A stretch of 47,308 bases of DNA from Verrucomicrobiota bacterium (lineage in GTDB: Bacteria; Verrucomicrobiota; Verrucomicrobiia; Limisphaerales; VHDF01): NCBI GenBank assembly GCA_016871495.1, contig VHDF01000034.1, forward strand, positions 1 to 47,308. The letters are read 5' to 3'. Under the pieces are notes generated by a model that did no database searches, was not told the origin of the DNA, and was given only the letters and a program-made list of their open reading frames with translations. Below, piece after piece: positions 26,358 to 34,007 of the stretch. Made by a program: the position numbers and the translations under genes. Positions within the stretch are counted from its first letter, which is position 1. Every line of letters begins with the position of its first letter.

Positions 26358-26814
26358 GAAAAGGCTCCTTGGTTTTGGAGAGTAATCGGATGGACCCGAT
26401 TTCCATCGCTTTATCCACCGCTTTGCACATGTCGTAGATCGACAGAGCGGTCGCGGCGACGGCGGTGAGGGCTTCCATTTCGACGCCGGTGGGGCCCACG
26501 ACGCGGGTGGAGGCGCGAATCACGATGCGATCCCGGGTGCTCGGAAACTCGAATCCAACTTCACAGCCGGTCAGGGCCAGGGGATGGCAAAGCGGAATCC
26601 ATTCGCCGGTGCGCTTGGCGGCCATGATTCCGGCGAGTCGCGCGGTGGCGAGGACGTTTCCCTTAGCAATCGAGTTGGATTCAATGAGTTCGAGCGTGGC
26701 AGGCGAAAGTCGAATCTGGCCTTCGGCCACGGCTTCGCGCGACATCGGGGGTTTGCGCGTAACGTCCACCATGCGGGCTTCGCCGGTGGCATCGAGGTGG
26801 GTGAACGTCTTCAT
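26344..26814 (-). CDS. moaC: Cyclic pyranopterin monophosphate synthase
   Basis: Catalyses the second step of molybdenum-cofactor synthesis, forming cyclic pyranopterin monophosphate from the MoaA product. The 156-residue protein carries GEARMVDVTRK at the start, IPLCHPL in the middle, and the near-invariant GVEMEALTAVAATALSIYDM followed by CKAVDKAMEI. ATG 26814 overlaps the panB stop (ATGA). Its last residues (FQPPD) are encoded within a dispersed palindromic repeat. No moaA, moaD or moaE is visible nearby. Confidence 0.95.
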   Translation of the reverse strand: MKTFTHLDATGEARMVDVTRKPPMSREAVAEGQIRLSPATLELIESNSIAKGNVLATARLAGIMAAKRTGEWIPLCHPLALTGCEVGFEFPSTRDRIVIRASTRVVGPTGVEMEALTAVAATALSIYDMCKAVDKAMEIGSIRLLSKTKEPFQPPD

Positions 26815-27614
26815 GGTGTTGAGGGCGGCTGGGCTGCGGGCGGCGAGGGAGAGGACTCCACTTCCCTTCGCCACTGGGTGAAGGCACGGCGCATTTCGGC
26901 CGCGCAGGAGGCCATGGGAGTGACGAACCGGGGCGTGAACCAGGGAAACAGACCCGCCAGATCGTGCATGACCAGAATCTGGCCATCGCAGGCGGTACGG
27001 CAGCCAATGCCGAGCGTGGGGATGCTGCAACGGGCGGTGATTTCTTCGGCCACGGGCGGGGTGACCAATTCGAGCACCATGGAAAAAGCGCCCGCTTTCT
27101 CCAAGGCTCGCGCGTCTTCGAGCAACGCCTGATGTTCAATTTCCGAGCGGCCTTTGATCTTGTAACCCCCTTCCTCGAGGACGCTTTGCGGAAGCATGCC
27201 CAAGTGGCCCATGTAGGGGATGCCTCCTGCAACGATGGCGCGAACGGAATCCACGATGGCTCTTCCTCCCTCGGCTTTGACGGCGGCGGCACCGGCCGCC
27301 ACGAGGCGCCGCGCGTGAGCGAGCGCGGCGTGGGGAGAATCATAAGTTCCGATTGGAAGATCGGCGACAATCAGTCCGGAGGGGCGCGCGCGGGATACGG
27401 CCCGAACGTGATGCTCCATGTCCTCCAACGTCACATGAGTGGTATCGGGATAACCGAGGACCATCATGCCGAGGGAATCGCCGACCAGAATGACCGGAAT
27501 GCCTGATTCATCCAGCAATCTGGCGGTGGGGTAGTCGTAGGCGGTGAGGGCGGCGATCCTGCGATGGCCTTTCCAACGGCGGATTTCATCGGCGGTGATT
27601 TTCGGCGAACTCAT
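26811..27614 (-). CDS. panB: Ketopantoate hydroxymethyltransferase
   Basis: Transfers a hydroxymethyl group from methylene-tetrahydrofolate to 2-oxoisovalerate, giving ketopantoate for pantothenate and CoA. The 267-residue TIM-barrel protein shows LTAYDYPTARLLDESG, the Mg-binding LVGDSLGMMVLGY (Asp in GDS), MGHLGMLPQSV and the catalytic-Glu region LELV. The C-terminal tail (SSPSPPAAQPPSTP) is low complexity. ATG 27614 overlaps the preceding oxidoreductase stop by 4 bp and its own stop overlaps moaC, so the three genes look translationally coupled. Confidence 0.95.
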   Translation of the reverse strand: MSSPKITADEIRRWKGHRRIAALTAYDYPTARLLDESGIPVILVGDSLGMMVLGYPDTTHVTLEDMEHHVRAVSRARPSGLIVADLPIGTYDSPHAALAHARRLVAAGAAAVKAEGGRAIVDSVRAIVAGGIPYMGHLGMLPQSVLEEGGYKIKGRSEIEHQALLEDARALEKAGAFSMVLELVTPPVAEEITARCSIPTLGIGCRTACDGQILVMHDLAGLFPWFTPRFVTPMASCAAEMRRAFTQWRREVESSPSPPAAQPPSTP

Positions 27615-28999
27615 GAAAGTTCTTCTGCGGGGTAAGTCCAGATTTCAGCCAGGGTTGGATGGTAGTGGGGAATCGCCGCCAGTTGGGCCGCGGTCAGGTG
27701 CTGGGACATCGCCACGACGATCTCATGGATCAGTTCGCCTCCCATCGGCCCCACGCAGCAAGCTCCGACAATCTCGCCATTGGTGGCGTCGGTCAGCAGT
27801 TTCACGAATCCGTCGAGGGCGTCCATGATCATCGATTTGCCATGGTCCGAAAAAGGGTAACGGGCGGTGCGAACCGCCATGCCGATCGATTGAGCCTTCG
27901 TTTCGGTCATGCCCGTCATGGCCAACGGAGGGTCTGTAAAAACCACGTGGCTGACCAGGCGGTAATCGATCGAGCGCGGACGATCCGGATGCGAGGCATT
28001 CCAGGCGGCGATTTCCCCCTGCTGGATGGCGACATTGACGATTTCGAACGGGCCGGTGCAATCACCCGCCGCGAAGATATGCGGTTGGGTGGTCCGCATC
28101 TCGGCATTCGTCCTGATCCGGCCCGAGTCGGTGGCCACCTCCGCCCTCTCCAATTCCAGACTTTGGGTGGCGGGCATCCGTCCGAGGGCGAACAGGATCT
28201 GCTCGGCTTCCACCCGAACGAGCTTTTCCTCGTGCAAGAATTCCACGAACCGCGCTCCGTCCTGCGTGCGGCCGGCCGATTGCAAGCGGGTGCGGGTATA
28301 AACGCGCATTCCCTCCCTTTGAAAAACTTGAAGCAAAACGTCGGCCGCGTCGGGATCGAAATCCTTGAGCAGTTGCGCACTGCGCTGCACCAGCGTCACC
28401 TCGACACCCATGCGGGCGAAAAATTGGGCGAATTCCACAGCGACCGCTCCTCCCCCCAGCACGAGGATCGATTTCGGAAGTTTGCGCAGGGCCAGGGCGT
28501 CGTCGCTCGTCCAGTACCCCGCCTCCCGAAGCCCGGGCAGGTCCGGCACGGCCTGGGTGCTGCCCGTGGCGATGATGAAGGAGGAGGCGCGAATGACCCT
28601 CCCGGAGTCCAACTCAATTTCCGACGGGTTGCGAAAGCGTGCCGCGTGGCGAAGAAAATCGAAGCGTCCATCGGTGAGTTGATCACGGCGATAACGGGCA
28701 AAGTCTTCGATCAAGAAATCTTTTCGAGCCATGACCGCCCGGAAATTGGGCGGGCCGGCTTTGCCTCGCACGCCCCACAAGGGCGATTTGCGCACGAGGT
28801 GCTGCACTTCGGCGGCCTGAAGCAACGCTTTGGTGGGCATGCAACCGCGCAGGATGCACAATCCGCCGACCTCCGCCGCTCCTTCCACCACGGCCACCTT
28901 CCGGCCCTGGGCATAAGCGGTGCGGGCGGCGGCGTAACCCGCGCTGCCTCCACCCAGCACGACGACGTCATAGAAGTCGGTGCGATCCACACTCGGCAT
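27611..28999 (-). CDS. FAD/NAD(P) disulfide oxidoreductase
   Basis: A 462-residue class-I pyridine nucleotide-disulfide oxidoreductase. The FAD-binding VVLGGGSAGYAAA is near residue 13. The redox-active cysteines sit at 48 and 53 in GGLCILRGCMPTK, where most relatives have GGTCLNVGCIPSK. A second Rossmann motif, LVLGGGAVAVEFAQFFARMG, binds NAD(P). A FAD-binding AAGDCTG and a C-terminal HPTLAEIW dimerisation/proton-relay segment follow. Candidates are dihydrolipoamide dehydrogenase-like, mercuric reductase-like or soluble transhydrogenase-like proteins; the substrate is unknown. Mercuric reductases carry an extra C-terminal cysteine pair, absent here. ATG 28999 was chosen close to the conserved FAD motif. 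It is the first gene of the unit with panB and moaC (ATGA overlap). Confidence 0.82.
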   Translation of the reverse strand: MPSVDRTDFYDVVVLGGGSAGYAAARTAYAQGRKVAVVEGAAEVGGLCILRGCMPTKALLQAAEVQHLVRKSPLWGVRGKAGPPNFRAVMARKDFLIEDFARYRRDQLTDGRFDFLRHAARFRNPSEIELDSGRVIRASSFIIATGSTQAVPDLPGLREAGYWTSDDALALRKLPKSILVLGGGAVAVEFAQFFARMGVEVTLVQRSAQLLKDFDPDAADVLLQVFQREGMRVYTRTRLQSAGRTQDGARFVEFLHEEKLVRVEAEQILFALGRMPATQSLELERAEVATDSGRIRTNAEMRTTQPHIFAAGDCTGPFEIVNVAIQQGEIAAWNASHPDRPRSIDYRLVSHVVFTDPPLAMTGMTETKAQSIGMAVRTARYPFSDHGKSMIMDALDGFVKLLTDATNGEIVGACCVGPMGGELIHEIVVAMSQHLTAAQLAAIPHYHPTLAEIWTYPAEELS

Positions 29000-29409
29000 T
29001 ATCGCCGCCCGCAGGCCGGAGGCCAACAGAATATGCACTCACCAAGGCCTCCGGGTTGCAGGCATGAGTTGTTGGCAGAGTCGTGCGGTCTGCGAGCCGG
29101 TGACGCAGCCGCGGAGCGCGACGGTGCTGAAAGGCAGTCGCAGCAGACCGAGCAGAATCACTTCGTTGTTGGGGGACGATTGCCCAGGGCAACCACGGCG
29201 TGCATGCGGATCTCCCGAGGTGTCCATGCACCTCGGTTCCGGGAGGGCGGCGTTCCACCGCCGTCCCACGTTTTCAGAGGGTGATCAAGATGGGCTGCGG
29301 TGGAACGCAGCCCTCCCGGCGTGGTTCCTCGTCCCAATGCGAGTCCAAGATGGGAGGTGACGATTCTTCAACCTCATGACTAACTTCACCATCAAGAAAG
29401 TCGGGAGGT
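29000..29409. other. 410-bp repeat-filled intergenic region
   Basis: No gene was recognised. It holds an inverted pair of palindromes (29239-29319) and a dispersed repeat copy abutting the ggt stop codon (29380-29410). A promoter for the oxidoreductase-panB-moaC unit should lie in the lower part, but no clear boxes were seen. Confidence 0.5.
29239..29319. repeat. Inverted repeat with internally palindromic arms
   Basis: CCGGGAGGGCGGCGTTCCACC at the left (29239 onward) is matched in inverse by GGTGGAACGCAGCCCTCCCGG ending at 29319. Each arm is itself palindromic (GGCGGCGTTCCACCGCC and GCTGCGGTGGAACGCAGC), so cruciform or hairpin formation is likely. Confidence 0.7.
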
Positions 29410-29410
29410 T
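29380..29410. repeat. Palindromic repeat copy 2, abutting ggt 3' end
   Basis: CTAACTTCACCATCAAGAAAGTCGGGAGGTTCAA matches the repeat at 26328-26357. Together with AACCTCATGAC just upstream (29370-29380) its GTCGGGAGGTT end forms 11-base arms with two mismatches. It begins where the gamma-glutamyltransferase frame stops. Confidence 0.65.
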
Positions 29411-31092
29411 CAATACCCCGCCGCCGCGCTATCCGGGGCACGGCGATCGGCGGCGCACTCGAGGACGTTGTTGGTGGAGACGGCGATGACCTGCGCGGCG
29501 CCTTGCGATCCCACGAATTCAAGACGGTGTCCGCGGGATTTCAGTAGAGCCAGTGTGTCGGGGCTGAAACCGTCCCGCTCCAGATAAAACTTGTCGGGCA
29601 GCCATTGATGATGAAAACGGGCGGCATCCACTGCCTCCTGCGCATTGAGTCCAAAGTCAATGATGTGAATCAAGGTTCCCAAAACGGTGCTGATGATGGT
29701 GCGCCCGCCCGGACTTCCCGTCGCGAGCACGGTTTTCCTATTCTGCACGACAAGGGTGGGACTCATGCTCGAGAGCATGCGCTTGCCCGGGGCGGCCAGA
29801 TTGGGCCGGGTGCCGATGGATCCTTGGCTTCGGGTTAAGCCCGGACCGGGATTGAAATCTCCCATCTCGTTGTTGAGCAAAAAGCCGGCTCCGGGAACCA
29901 CGATCATCGACCCGTAGCTTTGCTCAATCGTGTAGGTGAGTGCGACCGCGTTGCGATCGCGATCCAGCACCGACACATGGGTGGTGTCGAGGCTTTCACC
30001 GGTCCATTCCTTGCGAGCCGGATCGGAGATGGCGGCGACCTCGTCACGGATCGTGGAGCGCAACGTTGCGGCGTACGCCTTGGAAAGCAGCCGATCGAGA
30101 GGCATGCCAGGATTGGATTCAGGGTCCCCCAGGTGCTGGGCGCGCTCGGCAAAGGCGCGTCGCAAGGCCTCCGCGGTCCAGTGAAGGGTTTGGGCGGATC
30201 CGCGCCCCGCGCCCTTGAGGTTGTAACCTTCAAGAATGTTGAGAGCCAGGGCGAGGGTGACGCCGGCGGAACTGGGCGGTGGCATCGAGTAGATCTCGAA
30301 GTCTCGATACTCGATGCGGATGGGATCTCGTCGAATGGCCCTGTAGTGGGCCAGGTCTTGATGTGTGATCAGCCCTCCGTGACGGCGCATTTCACTCACA
30401 ATGAGATCGGCGGTCTTGCCCTGGTAAAATCCAGGCGGGCCCTGGCGGGCAATGCGGTCCAACGTGCGGGCGAGATCTGGCTGCTTGAGTGTTTCGCCCG
30501 GTTGAAAGGGCTGTCCTCGCCGGGAGAATTGGGCGACGGAGGCGGGATAGGGAGCCATGTTGGTGAGCACGCTGCGCAGAGAGCCGGCGAGCCAGGGGGA
30601 AACGGTGAAGCCTTCCCGGGCGAGGCGTGCCGCGGGGATGAGCAGATGTTTCCAGGGCAATCGGCCGTGATCTTCCCAAGCAAGATGGAGCCCGGACACC
30701 GTGCCGGGAACTCCTGCGGAGGCGTGGCCCCTGTGATGGATCTTTTCGTCGTAGCGTCCGTTGACGAGGAACATGCCCTCGTGGCTGGAGGCGGGGGCCA
30801 TTTCGCGGAAGTCGTAGGCCACAGGAGATCCTGAGGCAGGGCGGTAAAGAAGGAATCCACCGCCTCCAATATTGCCGGCCGCAGGATGAGTTACCGCCAG
30901 GGCAAAAGCAGTGGCGACCGCCGCGTCGATGGCGTTGCCACCTGACTTGAGGATTTCGGCTCCGACCTGCGAGGCGATGCGATCCTGTGAGACCACCGCG
31001 CCATGTAAGAATGGTTGAGGCTTCGAGGACGCCTGGAGGTGGATGGCAACGACGAAACACCCCAGTCCAAGCAAGGTTCGAGTGGATGTCAT
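29410..31092 (-). CDS. ggt: Gamma-glutamyltransferase
   Basis: An Ntn-hydrolase that cleaves or transfers the gamma-glutamyl group of glutathione and related peptides, normally exported. The 560-residue precursor has an N-terminal signal-like stretch (LLGLGCFVVAIHLQASS) and family motifs GAEILKSGGNAIDAAVATAFAL and HPAAGNIGGGGFLL. The autoprocessing site is LDTTHVSVLD, making Thr370 the new N-terminal nucleophile of the small subunit. The small subunit retains MGDFNPGPGL and the GSPGGRTI oxyanion/glycine motif. ATG 31092 gives a suitable signal peptide. It lies 28 bp downstream of the amidohydrolase gene, probably in the same transcript. Confidence 0.93.
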   Translation of the reverse strand: MTSTRTLLGLGCFVVAIHLQASSKPQPFLHGAVVSQDRIASQVGAEILKSGGNAIDAAVATAFALAVTHPAAGNIGGGGFLLYRPASGSPVAYDFREMAPASSHEGMFLVNGRYDEKIHHRGHASAGVPGTVSGLHLAWEDHGRLPWKHLLIPAARLAREGFTVSPWLAGSLRSVLTNMAPYPASVAQFSRRGQPFQPGETLKQPDLARTLDRIARQGPPGFYQGKTADLIVSEMRRHGGLITHQDLAHYRAIRRDPIRIEYRDFEIYSMPPPSSAGVTLALALNILEGYNLKGAGRGSAQTLHWTAEALRRAFAERAQHLGDPESNPGMPLDRLLSKAYAATLRSTIRDEVAAISDPARKEWTGESLDTTHVSVLDRDRNAVALTYTIEQSYGSMIVVPGAGFLLNNEMGDFNPGPGLTRSQGSIGTRPNLAAPGKRMLSSMSPTLVVQNRKTVLATGSPGGRTIISTVLGTLIHIIDFGLNAQEAVDAARFHHQWLPDKFYLERDGFSPDTLALLKSRGHRLEFVGSQGAAQVIAVSTNNVLECAADRRAPDSAAAGY

Positions 31093-31120
31093 GGTGAACG
31101 GCAATGCCCAATGGATCGAA

Positions 31121-32098
31121 TCAACCTCGAGATTTCCAGAGGTAGGCGACAGAAGCGTTGCCGGCAAAAACCTTGGCGAGCGCCGCTGTTCCCTTGCCTT
31201 GAAACCAGGTGTGGATGACGGACTGAACCGTGCTGCAAGGGGCAAAGCGTTCACTCACGGGCCAGTTGCTTCCGTAAATCAGCCGATCCGATCCGAAGGA
31301 GTTCCACACATGGCTGAGGACGCGATCATAGAACTGGGCGTCGGACGGCGCCTGGCCGTTGGAACGTCCTGTGCCTTCCACGAGGCCCGAGGCTTTGCAA
31401 AACACATTCTCGTGCTCGGAAGCGCGGGAGATCCCATCCACCCACCCGGCGGGCGGTGGCTCGCTCGTGATGGGAACATTCGACACATGATCGACGATGA
31501 TGCGTAGCCGGGGATGCCGGGACGCGAGTTGAGCTACAAACGGGAGGTCTCCAGGGCCGATGAGAAGGTCGAGTGAAAGATTGCGCGAGGCGAGCTGCCT
31601 GAAGTGGGCGGCGGAGGAGGGGTCCGATAGCGATTTCTTGAGGCGGTCCGTGCCGATGCGAATGCCGCGAAACAGAGGATTACGGGAGAATCGCTTGAGA
31701 TGGGCTGGGAAGGTGGGGTCTCCGACCGGAAGGTTCCCCACGAGTCCGACGATGAAGGGATCCTCGGCGGCGAGGTCGAGGATCCATTGATTGTCCTCGA
31801 TCCACGGACTGGCTTCGACCACCACGGTGCCGGCGACAGGCTGGGGCAGGGGGAGGGCCTTGTAATGTCGGGGGAGTACGGTGCGATAAAGGAACGGATC
31901 GAGTTTGGACGGCCAGGGAACACCCTCTGAACGGCTCGGATCGTAGAAGTGGGTATGCGTATCGATGATGACCAAAGGATCCGAGGGGTGGATGACTCGC
32001 GAGGCGGGTGTAGGCTTGGTCCGGCATCCGGCCGCGAGAGCGGTCAAGGCGGCGGTCTGCAGGAATTTCCGGCGAGATTGTGGGGAGGTGTGGATCAT
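31121..32098 (-). CDS. Exported amidohydrolase-2 family protein
   Basis: A 325-residue TIM-barrel hydrolase or lactonase-like protein (Amidohydro_2). The N-terminus has a twin-arginine motif SRRKFLQTAAL and a lipobox LAAGC with Cys25, so Tat-dependent lipoprotein export is likely. The metal site begins with IDTHTHFYD (His48 and His50). Further features are IIVDHVSNVP, and YGSNWPV near the C-terminus, typical of 2-pyrone-4,6-dicarboxylate lactonase, L-fucono-lactonase and related enzymes. The substrate is unknown; a sugar lactone is a reasonable guess. ATG 32098 is defined by the signal sequence; the frame continues upstream without similarity. Confidence 0.87.
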   Translation of the reverse strand: MIHTSPQSRRKFLQTAALTALAAGCRTKPTPASRVIHPSDPLVIIDTHTHFYDPSRSEGVPWPSKLDPFLYRTVLPRHYKALPLPQPVAGTVVVEASPWIEDNQWILDLAAEDPFIVGLVGNLPVGDPTFPAHLKRFSRNPLFRGIRIGTDRLKKSLSDPSSAAHFRQLASRNLSLDLLIGPGDLPFVAQLASRHPRLRIIVDHVSNVPITSEPPPAGWVDGISRASEHENVFCKASGLVEGTGRSNGQAPSDAQFYDRVLSHVWNSFGSDRLIYGSNWPVSERFAPCSTVQSVIHTWFQGKGTAALAKVFAGNASVAYLWKSRG

Positions 32099-32801
32099 GA
32101 ATCGTAGGAGGCAGCGTAGTGGACGAGTGGGGAAATGGAAAGGACAAGGCGGCGATTCCGCGGCTCCGCCGTGTATCCCGATGTTGTTGGTAGGGCGGGC
32201 CTGTCCCAGCCCGCCGCCCACGGGATGCAAAACATCATGCTCCGGCGGCGCGCCGGGACGGACGCGCCCTCCCTGCATCACCGGCAACATCGGGATGCAC
32301 GGGCGGCTCCGTGGGGGTGCATCCGCGGGTTGTCGATGATCCGCGCTGGCGACACCGCCGCGCTCCGGTGCAAAATGAGAACGCCTGGCGCGTTCGAGGA
32401 GGTTGGTTTGGTGTGAGGGAGGAACGATCTTGTTTCTGGCCTGCCCTGTGGTTGGAGAAGTTAGGCGCGGGCGGAATTTGCGCGACGGGGAAGCGTCGTG
32501 AACGGCGCGGTTCGGAGGGTTGGGCGAGGTTCTATCCCTCGTCCCGACCCCGATCGGACTTGAGGACACACCGATGACTCCGCTCGGATCAGCTCGTTGC
32601 CTCGGTTGCATGGCCCAACGAGGGCAAGGGTCTGGTTCGAATGCCAAGACAGTCCCTGGCAAAGCCAAGTTCTGCGGAGCTTCCGCAGCGCGACGGGTGC
32701 ATCGTTCGACACGCCGTGAACGAGGGTTTCCGAGGCGCATGCTCAGGCATCCAGTCCCAAGTGGGAACCCTTCACGGCAACGCCTTAAGGAAAGGAATTC
32801 T
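32099..32801. other. 703-bp intergenic region with palindromes
   Basis: Lies between the divergent amidohydrolase and GYD genes. It contains a large inverted repeat (32175-32296) and, at 32374-32383, AATGAGAACG, the core of the terminal repeat of the element at glcD/glcE. No frame here has a recognisable motif. Confidence 0.5.
32175..32296. repeat. Long inverted repeat
   Basis: ATCCCGATGTTG (32175-32186) is the exact complement of CAACATCGGGAT (32285-32296). Inside are GGTAGGGCGGGCC and further GC-rich palindromes (GGGCGGGCCTGTCCCAGCCCG). GGTAGGGCG resembles the inner arm of the element at 16361-16482, suggesting a related family. Confidence 0.65.
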
Positions 32802-33086
32802 ATGTCTCGATACATCGCTCTGCTCAAGTTCACCGCGCAAGGGGCCAAGAACATGAAGAAATCGACTTCCCGCGCTCATGCCTTCGACAAGCTTGCCGCC
32901 CGGTCTGGCGTGAAAGTCGAGGGACAATACTGGACGATGGGACGCTACGACGGCGTTCTGATCCTGAAGGCCGATCACGAGCAGAAGATTCTGCGACTCC
33001 TGGCCGGGCTTGCCGAGTTGGGCTACGTGCGGACGGAAACGATGCGCGCCTTCATCGACAAGGAGTTTGAAAGCCTGGTCGTTTGA
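32802..33086 (+). CDS. GYD-domain protein
   Basis: A 94-residue protein beginning MSRYIALLKFTAQGAKNMKK and containing GQYWTMGRYDGVLILKA, the pattern of the GYD family (small dimeric alpha-beta barrel-like proteins related to the DUF3303/dimeric ferredoxin-like fold). The function of the family is not known. A strong purine-rich ribosome-binding site (AAGGAAAGGA) lies just upstream of the ATG at 32802, which decides the start against the longer open frame beginning at 32520. It stands alone, facing a convergent lipoprotein gene 58 bp away. Confidence 0.85.
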   Translation: MSRYIALLKFTAQGAKNMKKSTSRAHAFDKLAARSGVKVEGQYWTMGRYDGVLILKADHEQKILRLLAGLAELGYVRTETMRAFIDKEFESLVV

Positions 33087-33144
33087 CCGAAGCCTTCAGT
33101 CGATTTCATGGCGGGGAGGCAGACCGCCAGGGGACACCGAAGGT

Positions 33145-34005
33145 TCAGAAGCGGAGGCCTGGCTTCCCAAAGTCTTTGCGGTAACGCTCGAGCAACATTT
33201 CCGGATCGTTGGGCAGCAAGTAAAGCCGTCCCTTGAGACGGCGACGTTCTCCAGGGCCGAGGCCGCCGACGTGGGGATCGCTGTGGATGCACACGACCAC
33301 ACCTTGGAACAGGTGTTGAGTCCGGTTCCATGCCGTGGCCAGAACCCAATTGCCGTCGGCGGAGACGCAGCCCATGAGTCCGTTCCCTGGCACCACCGCG
33401 CTGATGGGTCGAGGATTGACATCGTTGGTGTGGATCAAAGGCGGAACATAAACCTGACCGCCGCGGTAGAGCGCTGCGACCGTTTGCGGGAGCCGATCGA
33501 GCCAGGCGCGTCCGCGTTGATCATAGATGAAGCAACGCGCGGTGTAATTGGACTGGGCCAGCCCGGTGAATCGATCGACGCGAATGCACGGTTCACACCA
33601 TTCGAGATCCACCGCCTGGCTCCCGCGATTGCGCAAGACGATGTCGAACTTCACCTCTCCCACTCCGGCCTCGATCGATTCCTCCACCCAAACGTCAGGT
33701 TCGACTCGGGTTCGCAAGCGGATCTTCTGGCCATCCTTGCTCCGGCTCAGCAGCTCCGTTCGATGGGGAATGGTGGTGTCCTGCCAGCGGCGGTGGGTGG
33801 AGCCTTTGCGGCAAAAGGCTTCCCACCAGAGGATTCGCACGGGGCCACCCGGGAGCCTGGGCGCCGAGACTTGGAGATAGTTCTTGTCCCAGTCGAGCGT
33901 GATGGAGCCGATGGCGCCGCGAGTTGAAGCGGCCGAAGCATTCCCAAGTCCGCAACCTGCCACCCCCAGGGCGAGAAGCCAAAGTTTCACGATTGTCGCG
34001 CGCAT
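33145..34005 (-). CDS. Predicted lipoprotein of unknown function
   Basis: A 286-residue exported protein I do not recognise. The N-terminus has a hydrophobic signal with a lipobox-like GVAGC (Cys18), although cleavage after GLGNASA by signal peptidase I is also possible. The mature part is beta-rich, with SITLDWDKNYLQVSAPRLPGG, RILWWEAFCRKGSTHRRW and, later, ATAWNRTQHLFQGVVVCIHSDPH. It ends with LKGRLYLLPNDPEMLLERYRKDFG. The look is of a carbohydrate- or envelope-associated secreted domain, but no catalytic motif stands out. It starts 2 bp after the aroC stop, so it is almost certainly co-transcribed with aroC, an association with no evident biochemical logic. Confidence 0.75.
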   Translation of the reverse strand: MRATIVKLWLLALGVAGCGLGNASAASTRGAIGSITLDWDKNYLQVSAPRLPGGPVRILWWEAFCRKGSTHRRWQDTTIPHRTELLSRSKDGQKIRLRTRVEPDVWVEESIEAGVGEVKFDIVLRNRGSQAVDLEWCEPCIRVDRFTGLAQSNYTARCFIYDQRGRAWLDRLPQTVAALYRGGQVYVPPLIHTNDVNPRPISAVVPGNGLMGCVSADGNWVLATAWNRTQHLFQGVVVCIHSDPHVGGLGPGERRRLKGRLYLLPNDPEMLLERYRKDFGKPGLRF

Positions 34006-34007
34006 GG

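Noticed and set aside
27611-28999. Mercuric reductase (merA)
   Set aside because: Lacks the C-terminal vicinal cysteine pair and an N-terminal heavy-metal domain, and no mer genes are nearby.
27659-29284. 541-codon plus-strand ORF opposite the flavin oxidoreductase
   Set aside because: The minus strand carries FAD, NAD(P) and redox-cysteine motifs; the plus frame has none.
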